DNA of 45,108 nt from DAOUVR01 sp034430535 (lineage in GTDB: Bacteria; Chloroflexota; Dehalococcoidia; E44-bin15), in contig CAYUCL010000014.1 in the NCBI GenBank assembly GCA_964443325.1, positions 1 through 45,108 on the forward strand, in the 5' to 3' direction. A program made the translations under genes and the position numbers. The notes under the pieces were generated by a model. The model worked only from the letters and a program-made list of their open reading frames with translations, did no database searches and had not been told where the DNA came from. Shown here piece by piece: positions 1 to 7,773 of the stretch (position 1 is its first letter; each line of letters starts with the position of its first letter).

Positions 1-285
1 ATAGTGACACGCTATGTCGACGATCTGCGAGGCCTACTTTCTCAAAGTTCCCTGTTTGAACAGAAAGCATTCATACGTAGTTTCGCGAAAGAAGTGCGCG
101 TCACAGGCACAAATGTAGTCATAACATACACAATACCCTTGCCGCCGGATGGAGCAATCGATGAGCAGGCAAGGGTTCTTTCTAGCGTCCATGGTGGTGG
201 AGCTGGCGGGATTCGAACCCGCTACCTCTTGACTGCCAGTCAAGCACTCTCCCAATTGAGCTACAGCCCCAGAATTACATCTTAG
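1..285 (+). pseudogene. Serine recombinase C-terminus (5' end outside window)
   Basis: The frame is open from the first base, so the gene starts left of the window. The visible residues, including KAFIRSFAKEVRVTG and VVITYTIPLPP, match the C-terminal tail of large serine recombinases (resolvase/invertase type with a zinc-ribbon and coiled-coil end). After about residue 60 the frame reads antisense through the tRNA-Ala gene and stops at 283-285, so the final ~30 residues are encoded by the tRNA. This is what one expects if an element inserted at the tRNA 3' end and borrowed it for its stop codon. The catalytic domain is not visible, so whether the enzyme is intact cannot be judged. The recombinase call rests on family recognition of a short tail. 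Confidence 0.6.
195..270 (-). tRNA. tRNA-Ala (GGC)
   Basis: Read on the minus strand this is a 76-nt cloverleaf with a fully paired acceptor stem (GGGGCTG with CAGCTCC), a D arm GCTC..GAGA, the anticodon stem CTTGA/TCAAG with loop CTGGCAG (anticodon GGC) and a T arm containing GTTCGAATC. The CCA is encoded. Its 3' end faces and is overlapped by the serine recombinase frame. Confidence 0.95.
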
Positions 286-312
286 CTTAGCACAAAGACT
301 GAGGTGTTTCAA
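284..312 (-). promoter_or_regulatory. Promoter of tRNA-Ala
   Basis: On the minus strand TTGAAA (312-307), a 17-bp spacer and TAAGCT (289-284) precede the tRNA 5' end by 13 bp. A TGC lies directly before the -10 box, as in several other promoters in this window. Confidence 0.5.
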
Positions 313-324
313 GACAAGCTGTGC

Positions 325-353
325 TTGACTTAAGTTATGAGATTTGCTAGAAT
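325..353 (+). promoter_or_regulatory. Promoter of tRNA-Val
   Basis: TTGACT (325-330), 17 bp, then TAGAAT (348-353) preceded by TGC (extended -10). The predicted start near 360 lies about 14 nt before the tRNA. Confidence 0.65.
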
Positions 354-373
354 TTCACCAGAGATAATGAGAG

Positions 374-450
374 GGGCGGTTAGCTCAGTTGGTAAGAGTG
401 CTGCGTTGACATCGCAGAGGTCACTGGTTCAAGTCCAGTACTGCCCACCA
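374..450 (+). tRNA. tRNA-Val (GAC)
   Basis: 77-nt cloverleaf: acceptor GGGCGGT with ACTGCCC (one G-T pair), anticodon stem CTGCG/CGCAG with loop TTGACAT giving anticodon GAC, T arm with GTTCAAGTC, CCA encoded. It lies 80 bp upstream of thrS on the same strand. Confidence 0.95.
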
Positions 451-529
451 TGCTTTTGATTCGTAGTTTTCAATAAAGCCTCTGTCTCAGTAGGGATGGA
501 GGTTCTTATTTTGACAGTTGAAGGAGACG

Positions 530-2272
530 ATGGCTACTGTTAGTGATAGCACTCAAGGCGAAAAGATTGTGCGAATAAGGCACTCAGCCTCTCACGTTAT
601 GGCCGAGGCAGTTCAGTCATTATTCCCTGATGTTAAATTCGGCATCGGGCCAGTCATTGAGGATGGCTTCTACTATGACTTTGACCTCCCTCGCTCTCTT
701 ACTCCGGATGACCTCCCTACAATCGAAGCGAAAATGGATGAGATCATCGTCGCAGATATCCCCTTCCTTATGGAGGCAGTGGATAAAGACGAGGCAAGGC
801 GCATCTTTGCCAACCAGCCCTACAAACTGGAACTCATCGATGAAATCCCCGATGAGAAGGTGACCATATATCGCCAGAGCGCTTTTACTGATTTATGTAA
901 AGGCCCCCACGTGAACTCTACAGGGGAGATCAAGGTCTTCAAGCTGCTTAACATCGCCGGAGCCTACTGGCGAGGCGATGAGAAACGCCCCATGCTTCAG
1001 AGAATCTACGGAGTTGCTTTCGAAAGCGAGGAGGAGCTGACCAAACACCTAGAAAAGCTTACCGAGGCGGCAAGGCGAGACCATAGAAAGCTGGGAACGG
1101 AGCTTGACCTTTTCAGTTTTCATGATGAGGCAGGGCCAGGGCTGGTACACTGGCACCCCAAGGGGGCGGTTGTTCGTCGCATCATTGAGGATTTCTGGGT
1201 CAAGGAGCACCTAAAAAGGGGATATGATATCGTTTATACCCCTCACATCGCTAAGGTCGACCTATGGAAAACGAGCGGGCATTGGGAACTTTATAAGGAG
1301 CACCTTTACTCCCCTATGGATGTCGAGGGTCAGGAGTATCTCATCAAGCCGATGAATTGTCCCGCCCATATACTGATGTATAAAACGAAGATCCGAAGCT
1401 ATCGCGAGCTTCCCCTCAGATGGGCGGAGCTAGGAACAGTCTACCGTTATGAGCGCTCTGGTGTGCTTCATGGCTTGACCAGGGTGCGGGGCTTCACCCA
1501 GGATGATGCCCATATATTCTGTCGTCCTGACCAATTGGAAGATGAGGTGGTGGGGGTGGTAGAGTTCGCCCTGTTCATGATGCGCACTTTCGGCTTTGAG
1601 GAATATGAGGTGCTACTCTCCACACGGCCGGAGAATTATGCCGGCACGCTGGGGTTGTGGGATGAAGCTACACACACCCTGGAGAAGGCGCTCAAACGCC
1701 TTAAGATCTCCTATAGAGTGGACCCAGGGGAGGGGGTTTTTTACGGTCCTAAGATTGATATTGGTCTGAAAGATGCCTTGGGAAGAGCATGGCAAGGCCC
1801 CACCACGCAGGTCGATTTTAACCTTCCACAGCGATTTGACGTTACCTACGCAGATATGGATGGGGCAGAGCATACCGTAGTCATGGTGCACCGCACCGTT
1901 CTGGGCAGTATGGAGCGGTTCTTTGGCTGCCTTATCGAGCACTACGCTGGCGCTTTTCCTGTTTGGCTAGCGCCGGTTCAGGCGATAGTGATCCCCATAG
2001 CAGACCGACACCTCGACTACTCCCTTCAGGTAGAAACGGACCTTAAGGCCAGTGGGATACGCTCTCAGGCAGATACCCGCTCCGAGAGGATGAACCTCAA
2101 GATCCGCCAAGCACAACTTCAGAAAGTCCCTTATATGTTGATTATAGGCGATAAAGAGGTGGAGAACGCTACGGTATCGGTTAGACTCCGAGGCGGTGAG
2201 GATCTGGGAGAGCAAACCATGGAAGCCTTTAAGGCTATAGCCAGAAAAGCTGTAGATGAGAAAGCATCTTGA
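530..2272 (+). CDS. thrS: Threonyl-tRNA synthetase, short form without TGS domain
   Basis: Class II synthetase charging tRNA-Thr. The N-terminus begins almost directly at the editing domain: HSASH (residues 18-22) is the HxxxH motif, and C123/H127 in DLCKGPH are the partner residues. The catalytic core follows, with MNCPAH carrying the zinc Cys, motif 2 (TVYRYERSG...RVRGFTQDD) and motif 3 (GSMERFFGCLIEHY), then the anticodon-binding domain. The usual N-terminal TGS domain of about 60 residues is missing, giving 580 residues against about 640. I prefer ATG 530, preceded by AAGGAG, although the gap is only 3 nt; an in-frame TTG at 518 would add four residues. It is the first gene of the translation block and is followed by infC. 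Confidence 0.95.
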   Translation: MATVSDSTQGEKIVRIRHSASHVMAEAVQSLFPDVKFGIGPVIEDGFYYDFDLPRSLTPDDLPTIEAKMDEIIVADIPFLMEAVDKDEARRIFANQPYKLELIDEIPDEKVTIYRQSAFTDLCKGPHVNSTGEIKVFKLLNIAGAYWRGDEKRPMLQRIYGVAFESEEELTKHLEKLTEAARRDHRKLGTELDLFSFHDEAGPGLVHWHPKGAVVRRIIEDFWVKEHLKRGYDIVYTPHIAKVDLWKTSGHWELYKEHLYSPMDVEGQEYLIKPMNCPAHILMYKTKIRSYRELPLRWAELGTVYRYERSGVLHGLTRVRGFTQDDAHIFCRPDQLEDEVVGVVEFALFMMRTFGFEEYEVLLSTRPENYAGTLGLWDEATHTLEKALKRLKISYRVDPGEGVFYGPKIDIGLKDALGRAWQGPTTQVDFNLPQRFDVTYADMDGAEHTVVMVHRTVLGSMERFFGCLIEHYAGAFPVWLAPVQAIVIPIADRHLDYSLQVETDLKASGIRSQADTRSERMNLKIRQAQLQKVPYMLIIGDKEVENATVSVRLRGGEDLGEQTMEAFKAIARKAVDEKAS

Positions 2273-2297
2273 TTTTTTTAAAGAGACATAGTATATT
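2270..2297 (+). promoter_or_regulatory. Possible promoter of infC-rpmI-rplT
   Basis: TTGATT (2270-2275), 16 bp, TATATT (2292-2297), overlapping the thrS stop codon. The predicted start near 2304 gives a leader of about 33 nt before the infC initiation codon. Confidence 0.4.
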
Positions 2298-2336
2298 GCC
2301 AGCCTCAAGGTGTTGTCAGGGAGGTGACGAAACATA

Positions 2337-2891
2337 ATTAAATACTATCGGGTCAATGAAAGGATTGTCGCCAAAGAGGTACGCCTCATCAGCGAGACGG
2401 GGGAGCAGTTGGGCATCATGCCTGTGGCTAAGGCGCTTGGGCTAGCAAGGGAGCGAGGTTACGACTTGGTGGAGGTCGCCCGTCAAATTGACCCCCCTGT
2501 ATGTCGCCTCCTCGATTATGGCAAATTTAAATACGAGCAGACAAAAAAGGAGCATGAGGCCAGGAAGAAGCAGAAGTCCGTTTTCCTCAGAGAGGTCCGG
2601 TTCAGACCTAAGATCGGCAAGCATGACATCGAATTCAAGATGAGGATCATAAAGAAGCTGCTGGCCGAAGGGGATAAGGTAAAGGTCTCAGTGCTCTTCA
2701 GAGGTCGTGAAATTACTCACCAGGATCTTGGCAAGGAGATGCTGGACAACGTTGCCAGCGAGTTGAGGGAGGTAGCCAAGGTGGAGAAAGCTCCAGAGAT
2801 GGATGCGAGACGAATGATAATGATCCTCACTCCAGCCAAGCAGCCCAAAGTTGAAAAGAGGTCCGATGATGCCCAAGTTGAAGACTCATAA
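2337..2891 (+). CDS. infC: Translation initiation factor IF-3, ATT start codon
   Basis: IF-3 binds the 30S subunit and monitors start-codon selection. The encoded protein begins IKYYRVNERI and contains the family block NPPVCR-like DPPVCRLLDYGKFKYEQ and the C-terminal domain with FRGREITHQ. The conserved N-terminus lies upstream of every ATG/GTG/TTG in frame: after the stop at 2325-2327 the only candidate codons are ATA 2334 and ATT 2337, placed 6 and 9 nt after a strong GGAGGTGA (2320-2327). The first conventional codon (TTG 2409) would delete the conserved N-terminus. A rare ATT start is the known basis of infC autoregulation in E. coli. 184 residues, the normal length. The 3' end overlaps rpmI. 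Confidence 0.92.
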   Translation: MKYYRVNERIVAKEVRLISETGEQLGIMPVAKALGLARERGYDLVEVARQIDPPVCRLLDYGKFKYEQTKKEHEARKKQKSVFLREVRFRPKIGKHDIEFKMRIIKKLLAEGDKVKVSVLFRGREITHQDLGKEMLDNVASELREVAKVEKAPEMDARRMIMILTPAKQPKVEKRSDDAQVEDS

Positions 2892-3066
2892 GGGAGCAAA
2901 CCGTCGCTTCCATGTTACAGGCACTGGCAAGATATTGCGCATGAAGGGTGGCAAGAGCCATCTGAGGAGAAAGAAGCCGGGAAGAGTGACAAGGCTTTAT
3001 GATAAAAAGCTGCCAGTACACTCAAGCGATAAGACCCGGATAAAGAGACTCATTCCCTATTCCTAA
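2869..3066 (+). CDS. rpmI: 50S ribosomal protein L35
   Basis: Small basic ribosomal protein of the large subunit. MPKLKTHKGANRRF at the N-terminus and the basic KSHLRRKKPG segment are typical. ATG 2869 gives 65 residues, the family length; the adjacent ATG 2866 is also possible. The gene overlaps the end of infC by 23 nt, with AGAGG inside infC serving as ribosome binding site, suggesting translational coupling. It is followed 11 nt later by rplT. Confidence 0.95.
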   Translation: MPKLKTHKGANRRFHVTGTGKILRMKGGKSHLRRKKPGRVTRLYDKKLPVHSSDKTRIKRLIPYS

Positions 3067-3077
3067 AGGAGGACCAT

Positions 3078-3437
3078 TTGACCCGTATAAAAAGTGGGGT
3101 AACAACTCGCCGTCGTCATAAGAAGGTGCTGAACCTGACCAAGGGACAGCGTGGGGTAAGGCACTCCCACTATAGTGTGGCCCATGAGGCGATGATGAAG
3201 TCGCTAAGCTACTCTTACCGCCATCGCCGTGAGCGGAAGGGTGATTTCAGAAGGCTATGGATTATTCGCATCAATGCCGCCGCCAGGCAGGCAGGGCTAT
3301 CATATAGCAATTTTATCTACGGACTGAAGAAGGCAGGCGTTGAGGTCGACCGCAAGATGCTGGCTGACATAGCGGTGAGGGACCCTGATGCATTTTCCGA
3401 ACTTGTGACCATTGCCAGGGGTAGCTCCGAAGCCTAG
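3078..3437 (+). CDS. rplT: 50S ribosomal protein L20
   Basis: Large-subunit assembly protein, 119 residues, full length. Visible family signature: MTRIKSGVTTRRRHKKVL at the start and the arginine-rich SYRHRRERKGDFRRLWI segment. The start is TTG 3078, five nt after GGAGG (3068-3072). It is the last gene of infC-rpmI-rplT. In other bacteria L20 represses this operon by binding its leader; whether that occurs here cannot be seen. Confidence 0.95.
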   Translation: MTRIKSGVTTRRRHKKVLNLTKGQRGVRHSHYSVAHEAMMKSLSYSYRHRRERKGDFRRLWIIRINAAARQAGLSYSNFIYGLKKAGVEVDRKMLADIAVRDPDAFSELVTIARGSSEA

Positions 3438-3585
3438 TTTTTTCGACCTGATTGCCGTTGTGCTTGGTTTGCTAGTGATATCCATATATCCAGATCATAG
3501 TCAAATCAGTTTTTTATTACCTCTCCCGATCTCATTCAGATACTTAGGTGACATCTTTCTCTCCTTGCAGGGTACTCTTTCGCTT

Positions 3586-3664
3586 GTCATTGCGAGATCG
3601 CCTAAGGCGACCGAAGCAATCTCGGTGGATGGCAATGAGATTGCCTCGCTTCGCTCGCAATGAC
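3586..3664. repeat. Palindromic dispersed repeat, GTCATTGCGAG family
   Basis: GTCATTGCGAG (3586-3596) and its exact complement CTCGCAATGAC (3654-3664) bound a 79-bp unit with inner arms GAAGCAATCTC and GAGATTGCCTC. The same ends occur at 31607-31762. The 343-bp gap between rplT and pheS otherwise holds only this repeat and the pheS promoter. Confidence 0.85.
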
Positions 3665-3741
3665 AGCAAGACTTAAACTCACAATGACAAGGACAATAGG
3701 AGAGGTGATGTGTCACTAATCGACTGGACGAGCAACTCTCC

Positions 3742-3771
3742 TTGACCCCTCTGCCGCCGCAAGCCTATAAT
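3742..3771 (+). promoter_or_regulatory. Promoter of pheST, leaderless geometry
   Basis: TTGACC (3742-3747), 18 bp, consensus TATAAT (3766-3771). The pheS ATG is at 3780, eight bases after the -10 box, so a normal start at 3778-3780 would put the AUG at or next to the 5' end of the mRNA. No Shine-Dalgarno sequence is present between them. Confidence 0.7.
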
Positions 3772-3779
3772 AGCGGGTA

Positions 3780-4823
3780 ATGCTCAAGAAATTAGACCAA
3801 ACCAGTTCCAAAGCGATTGATGAGCTAAGCAGCCTCTCTGACCTCAAAGAGCTTGAGGACTGGCGAATTCGCCACCTTGGTAAGAAAAGCGCCTTGACAC
3901 AGATTCTTCGGGGATTGGCAGCGCTTTCTTTGGAGGAGCGGAAGGCCGTGGGCGCCTCCGCCAACGAGGTCAAAGCCTTCTTAGAAAGGCATTATGGGGA
4001 AAAGAAGGAAACCCTTAAGCAAGAAGCCTACCAGGATCTAGAGCGGACGCTAACGGTCGAAAAAATCGATGTCACCCTCCCCGGTCGCACCATCCCCTTG
4101 GGTCGCCTCCATCCCACCACCCAAATAGTGCGGCAGATATGCGACATCTTCGTTGCCCTGGGGTTTCAGGTTGTGGAGGGACCTGAGGTGGAGTGGGATT
4201 ACTACAACTTTGAGGCGCTGAACATACCCGCCGATCATCCCGCTCGTGATATGTTTTCCACCTTCTGGATCGACACCGAGAGCAGCGAGAGGCCGATGCT
4301 GCTTCGCACCCACACCTCCCCCATGCAAATCAGAGTCATGGAAAGGACAAGGCCTCCGGTGAGGGTGGTGGTTCCTGGGAAGGTCTATCGCTATGAGGCC
4401 ACCGATGCAACCCATGAATCCATGTTCTACCAACTCGAGGGTCTGGCGGTGGATGAGAACATCACCCTCGCTGATCTCAAGGGAACCCTTTTCGAGTTTG
4501 CCAAGCGCCTCTTCGGCGAGGAGCGCAAAGTGCGCTTTCGCTGCGACTACTTCCCCTTTGTCGAGCCTGGGGTGGAGGTGGCTATCGACTGCTTCGCCTG
4601 CGGAGGCGCGGGGTGTCGGCTCTGTTCTGGCACTGGCTGGCTCGAGATATTAGGCGCGGGGATGGTACACCCTGACGTGCTGCGGCGAGTAAACTATGAC
4701 CCCGATGTTTACACCGGCTTTGCATTTGGATTGGGATTGGAACGCATCCTAATGCTAAGATATGGCATTGATGATGTTCGCCTCTTCTATTCTAACGATA
4801 CCCGGTTTTTAAGACAGTTTTAA
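3780..4823 (+). CDS. pheS: Phenylalanyl-tRNA synthetase alpha subunit
   Basis: Catalytic subunit of the (alpha-beta)2 class II enzyme charging tRNA-Phe. An N-terminal coiled region (1-90) that contacts tRNA is followed by the core: HPTTQIVRQICDIF, LLRTHTSPMQIRVM, motif 2 around KVYRYEATDATHESMFYQLEG, and motif 3 AFGLGLERILML. A C-x2-C-x4-C-x2-C cluster (CFACGGAGCRLC) lies in the core, as in many bacterial PheS proteins. 347 residues, full length. ATG 3780 is the only sensible start, and it sits immediately downstream of a consensus promoter. Ten nt separate it from pheT. Confidence 0.96.
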   Translation: MLKKLDQTSSKAIDELSSLSDLKELEDWRIRHLGKKSALTQILRGLAALSLEERKAVGASANEVKAFLERHYGEKKETLKQEAYQDLERTLTVEKIDVTLPGRTIPLGRLHPTTQIVRQICDIFVALGFQVVEGPEVEWDYYNFEALNIPADHPARDMFSTFWIDTESSERPMLLRTHTSPMQIRVMERTRPPVRVVVPGKVYRYEATDATHESMFYQLEGLAVDENITLADLKGTLFEFAKRLFGEERKVRFRCDYFPFVEPGVEVAIDCFACGGAGCRLCSGTGWLEILGAGMVHPDVLRRVNYDPDVYTGFAFGLGLERILMLRYGIDDVRLFYSNDTRFLRQF

Positions 4824-4832
4824 CGACAGATT

Positions 4833-7226
4833 ATGAAAGCACCTCTTAGTTGGCTACGGGATTTTATTAACATCACCCTGCCGCCAGAGAAGCTGGGCGA
4901 AAAGCTCACCATGGCCGGGACCGAGGTCGCAACGATAGAGCGAATCGGTGGCTGGGAGAATATCGTGGTTGGTCAGGTGGTCGCCATCGAGCCTCACCCT
5001 AACGCCGACCGCTTAACGCTCGCCACCGTCGACCTTGGAGGGGAACGACTCACCTCGGTGTGTGGTGCGCCAAACGTCGAAGTAGGGCAGAAGGTCCCCT
5101 TCGCCCGCATCGGCGCTCAGCTCATTGACCCTGATAGCGGTAAACTGGTAAAGCTCAAGAAATCGAAGATTCGCGGTATCGCCTCTGAAGGGATGATCTG
5201 CTCTGAAAGAGAGCTCGGCATCTCCGATAGGCATGAGGGAATTATGGTTCTGCCGCCCGATGCCCCTTTGGAACTTGCTCTCGATAAATACCTCGGCGAT
5301 GCCATCTTTGACCTGGATATAACGCCCAATCGCCCTGACTGCCTATCCATCATCGGTATCGCCTGGGAGGTTGCTGCCCTGACTGGAGAACCAGCGCACA
5401 TTCCGGATGTATATTACGATGAGCTAGGGGATGCTATAGAGCAAGCAGCGTCAGTGGAGATCGTTGACCCCGATTTATGCCCCAGATACTGCGCCAGCCT
5501 TTTAACCGGCGTCAAAATCGCACCATCCCCCCAGTGGATAGAGCAGCGACTGCTTGCCTGCGGCATGCGCCCTATTAACAACATCGTCGATGTCACCAAC
5601 TATGTCATGCTGGAGTATGGACAGCCCCTTCATGCCTTCGACTATGAGAAGCTTGCTCAGAGAAGGATAATCGTACGCCCCGCCCAAGACGGCGAACGGC
5701 TCAGCACCATTGACGACATAGAACGGGAACTTACAGGCGATATGCTCGTCATCGCCGACGGCAAGGGTCCGGTAGCTATCGCTGGCGTTATGGGAGGCGC
5801 AGCGAGCGAGGTCACAGAGGAAACCACGTCGATCTTGCTCGAATCAGCGAACTTCAATGCGGCGAGCCTAAGGCGCACCTCGTCAAGGTTAAAACTCCGC
5901 AGTGAGGCCTCGCTACGCTTCGAAAAGGGGCTCAGTCCAGAGCTTCCCATGCCAGCGCTAAGGCGCGCCACCCAGCTTATGGCTGAGCTATCGGGTTCTA
6001 AGATAGCTAAGGGCATCATCGATGTATATCCCGGTAAGAGAAAAGTGAAACCTATCTCATTAACCACGATGCGCGTTAAACGCGTCCTGGGTATAGACAT
6101 AGGGCTCGACCAAATGGAAAAGGTACTATCTTCATTAGGGTTTGTCTGTCATCCAATTTACCGAGGTGAAATCTCCGTCGACATCCCTTACTGGCGTACC
6201 GACATTCGTCTTGCCGATGACCTGGTGGAGGATCTTGCCCGTGTAATTGGCTACGATGAGATTCCCACCACACTACCTAGCGGGGCGTTGCCCGAGTATA
6301 AGCCAGATCCAATGCGGGTGTTGAGGGAACGGGTAAGCGACATCCTCGTTGGCTGTGGGATGCAAGAGATAATCACTTATTCATTGACCAGCCTCGAGGC
6401 GTTGCGCAAAGCCGTTCCCAGTTTGGCACTGACTCCACTGAAGATCGCTAACCGGATAACCTCTGAGCAAGAATACCTGCGCACCACTTTGCGACCCGGG
6501 CTGCTGCAAGCCCTCTCCACCAATGAGAAACATGACGAAGATAGCATCAGGCTCTTCGAGGTGGGAAAGGTATATCTGCCCACAGGAGAGGACCTTCCTG
6601 AGGAGCTTTTCATGCTCGCTGGAGTGCTCAGTGGTCCCCGTGTCGACCACTCATGGCATGACGAGGGTGAAGCGCTCGATTTCTTCGATGCCAAGGGAAC
6701 TGTAGAGGCGCTTTTTGAGCGTCTGGGTGCCTCTGCAACCTTCGAGCCGATAAAAGAAGAGGCCTTCAGCGCTGGCAGGACAGCAAGTATCGTCGTTGGA
6801 AGCGATGAGGTGGGGATCATTGGCGAACTCCATCCCCGAGTGGCAGAGCGCTTCGATATATCATCCCGCCCCATTTACCTCTTCGAAATCGACCTGGAGC
6901 GGCTTCTTAACATCACCATGGCACCTCGAAAGTATCAGCCGATACCAAAATTCCCCGCTACCATTCGCGATATAGCGCTAGTCCTAGATAAAGAGGTGCC
7001 TTCAAAGAGGGTGCAAGATATTCTCGAAAGTTACCCGTTGGTGGCCCAGGTTACCCTCTTCGATGTTTATACTGGCGATCAGGTGCCCCATGGGAAGAAA
7101 TCACTGGCTTTCAGAATTGTCTATCAGTCGCCAAGTCGCACCCTCACCGACGACGAGGTGAACAAAGAGCAGAACAGGATCCTCGACAGGCTCCTCCACG
7201 ACCTGGGAGCCACTCTCAGAGATTAA
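4833..7226 (+). CDS. pheT: Phenylalanyl-tRNA synthetase beta subunit
   Basis: Structural, tRNA-binding and editing subunit of PheRS, 797 residues, full length. Domain order: N-terminal fragment starting MKAPLSWLRDFI, EMAP/tRNA-binding domain (about 40-150, NADRLTLATVDLG and KSKIRGIASEGMICSERELG), B3/B4 editing domain (about 210-390, RPINNIVDVTNYVMLEYGQP and MGG), B5 domain (about 410-480), catalytic-like core, and the C-terminal ferredoxin-fold anticodon-binding domain (about 705-797, KFPATIRDIALVLD). Co-transcribed with pheS. A stable hairpin follows the stop codon. Confidence 0.96.
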   Translation: MKAPLSWLRDFINITLPPEKLGEKLTMAGTEVATIERIGGWENIVVGQVVAIEPHPNADRLTLATVDLGGERLTSVCGAPNVEVGQKVPFARIGAQLIDPDSGKLVKLKKSKIRGIASEGMICSERELGISDRHEGIMVLPPDAPLELALDKYLGDAIFDLDITPNRPDCLSIIGIAWEVAALTGEPAHIPDVYYDELGDAIEQAASVEIVDPDLCPRYCASLLTGVKIAPSPQWIEQRLLACGMRPINNIVDVTNYVMLEYGQPLHAFDYEKLAQRRIIVRPAQDGERLSTIDDIERELTGDMLVIADGKGPVAIAGVMGGAASEVTEETTSILLESANFNAASLRRTSSRLKLRSEASLRFEKGLSPELPMPALRRATQLMAELSGSKIAKGIIDVYPGKRKVKPISLTTMRVKRVLGIDIGLDQMEKVLSSLGFVCHPIYRGEISVDIPYWRTDIRLADDLVEDLARVIGYDEIPTTLPSGALPEYKPDPMRVLRERVSDILVGCGMQEIITYSLTSLEALRKAVPSLALTPLKIANRITSEQEYLRTTLRPGLLQALSTNEKHDEDSIRLFEVGKVYLPTGEDLPEELFMLAGVLSGPRVDHSWHDEGEALDFFDAKGTVEALFERLGASATFEPIKEEAFSAGRTASIVVGSDEVGIIGELHPRVAERFDISSRPIYLFEIDLERLLNITMAPRKYQPIPKFPATIRDIALVLDKEVPSKRVQDILESYPLVAQVTLFDVYTGDQVPHGKKSLAFRIVYQSPSRTLTDDEVNKEQNRILDRLLHDLGATLRD

Positions 7227-7277
7227 CCCCTTAGTTACATCACCCTCACCCTTCGACAAGCTCAGGACGGGCCTCAA

Positions 7278-7300
7278 CCCTCTCCCTTCGAGGGAGAGGG
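7278..7300 (+). terminator. Strong hairpin downstream of pheT
   Basis: Ten perfectly paired bases, CCCTCTCCCT (7278-7287) with AGGGAGAGGG (7291-7300), around the loop TCG. No T run follows, so termination is not certain. It sits in a repeat-like tract (CCCTTCGACAAGCTCAGGAC upstream) of a kind found elsewhere in the window at 31850 and 41960. Confidence 0.45.
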
Positions 7301-7773
7301 GGTTAAAATGAAGTGTAGAGAATAGTTATCCCAACCCGAGGTCTGTTAAAATAAGTAGTTGCCCAATTCATTGGGCGCAATTTGTTTGGCGAGTGTGCCT
7401 GATGAATCAGGTTAGAGCCCTTCAGCAGAAGGGCTCTAATCATGCCTAGAGCACCTGCTATAGGCTAGCCATTTTGGTAGTTGCAGCCCAGTAACACGTT
7501 TCAAGACATATAAGCAAAATAGAAGTGACAATGACAGTGAGGAAGAGGTAGCGTGTCGCTGATATACTCATGAAGCAGGTTAGCTTGACAGGCTGCTGGA
7601 TTCGTGCTAGCGTGTTGCCCTAAAGTGCTGCACACGGCTGTTCTCTATCTGTCTGCAGCGTAGCGCTTCCAAATTGCTCCGTCATTCGAGAGACCTGATA
7701 TGCCAGGCTAAACCTCACACCAAGTAATCCAAAATGAAGATTAACGGCAACACCAAAAGAAAGGAGGGTAAAA
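7301..7773. other. Intergenic region with three consecutive hairpins
   Basis: No gene recognised. Hairpins: CCCAA/TTGGG (7362-7375), CCTGAT/ATCAGG (7398-7411) and an 11-bp perfect stem TTAGAGCCCTT/AAGGGCTCTAA (7412-7439, six-base loop). A stretch at 7520-7560 resembles the sequence after the repeat at 3670-3715 (both have ACAATGACA, GAGAGGT/AGAGGT and GTGTC-CT-A). TTGACA (7585-7590), 17 bp with TGC, TAGCGT (7608-7613) may be the promoter of the hydrolase downstream; the same boxes precede etfB. Confidence 0.5.

Noticed and set aside
518..529. TTG start for thrS
   Set aside because: The codon lies upstream of the AAGGAG sequence that best serves ATG 530; using it would place the RBS inside the gene.
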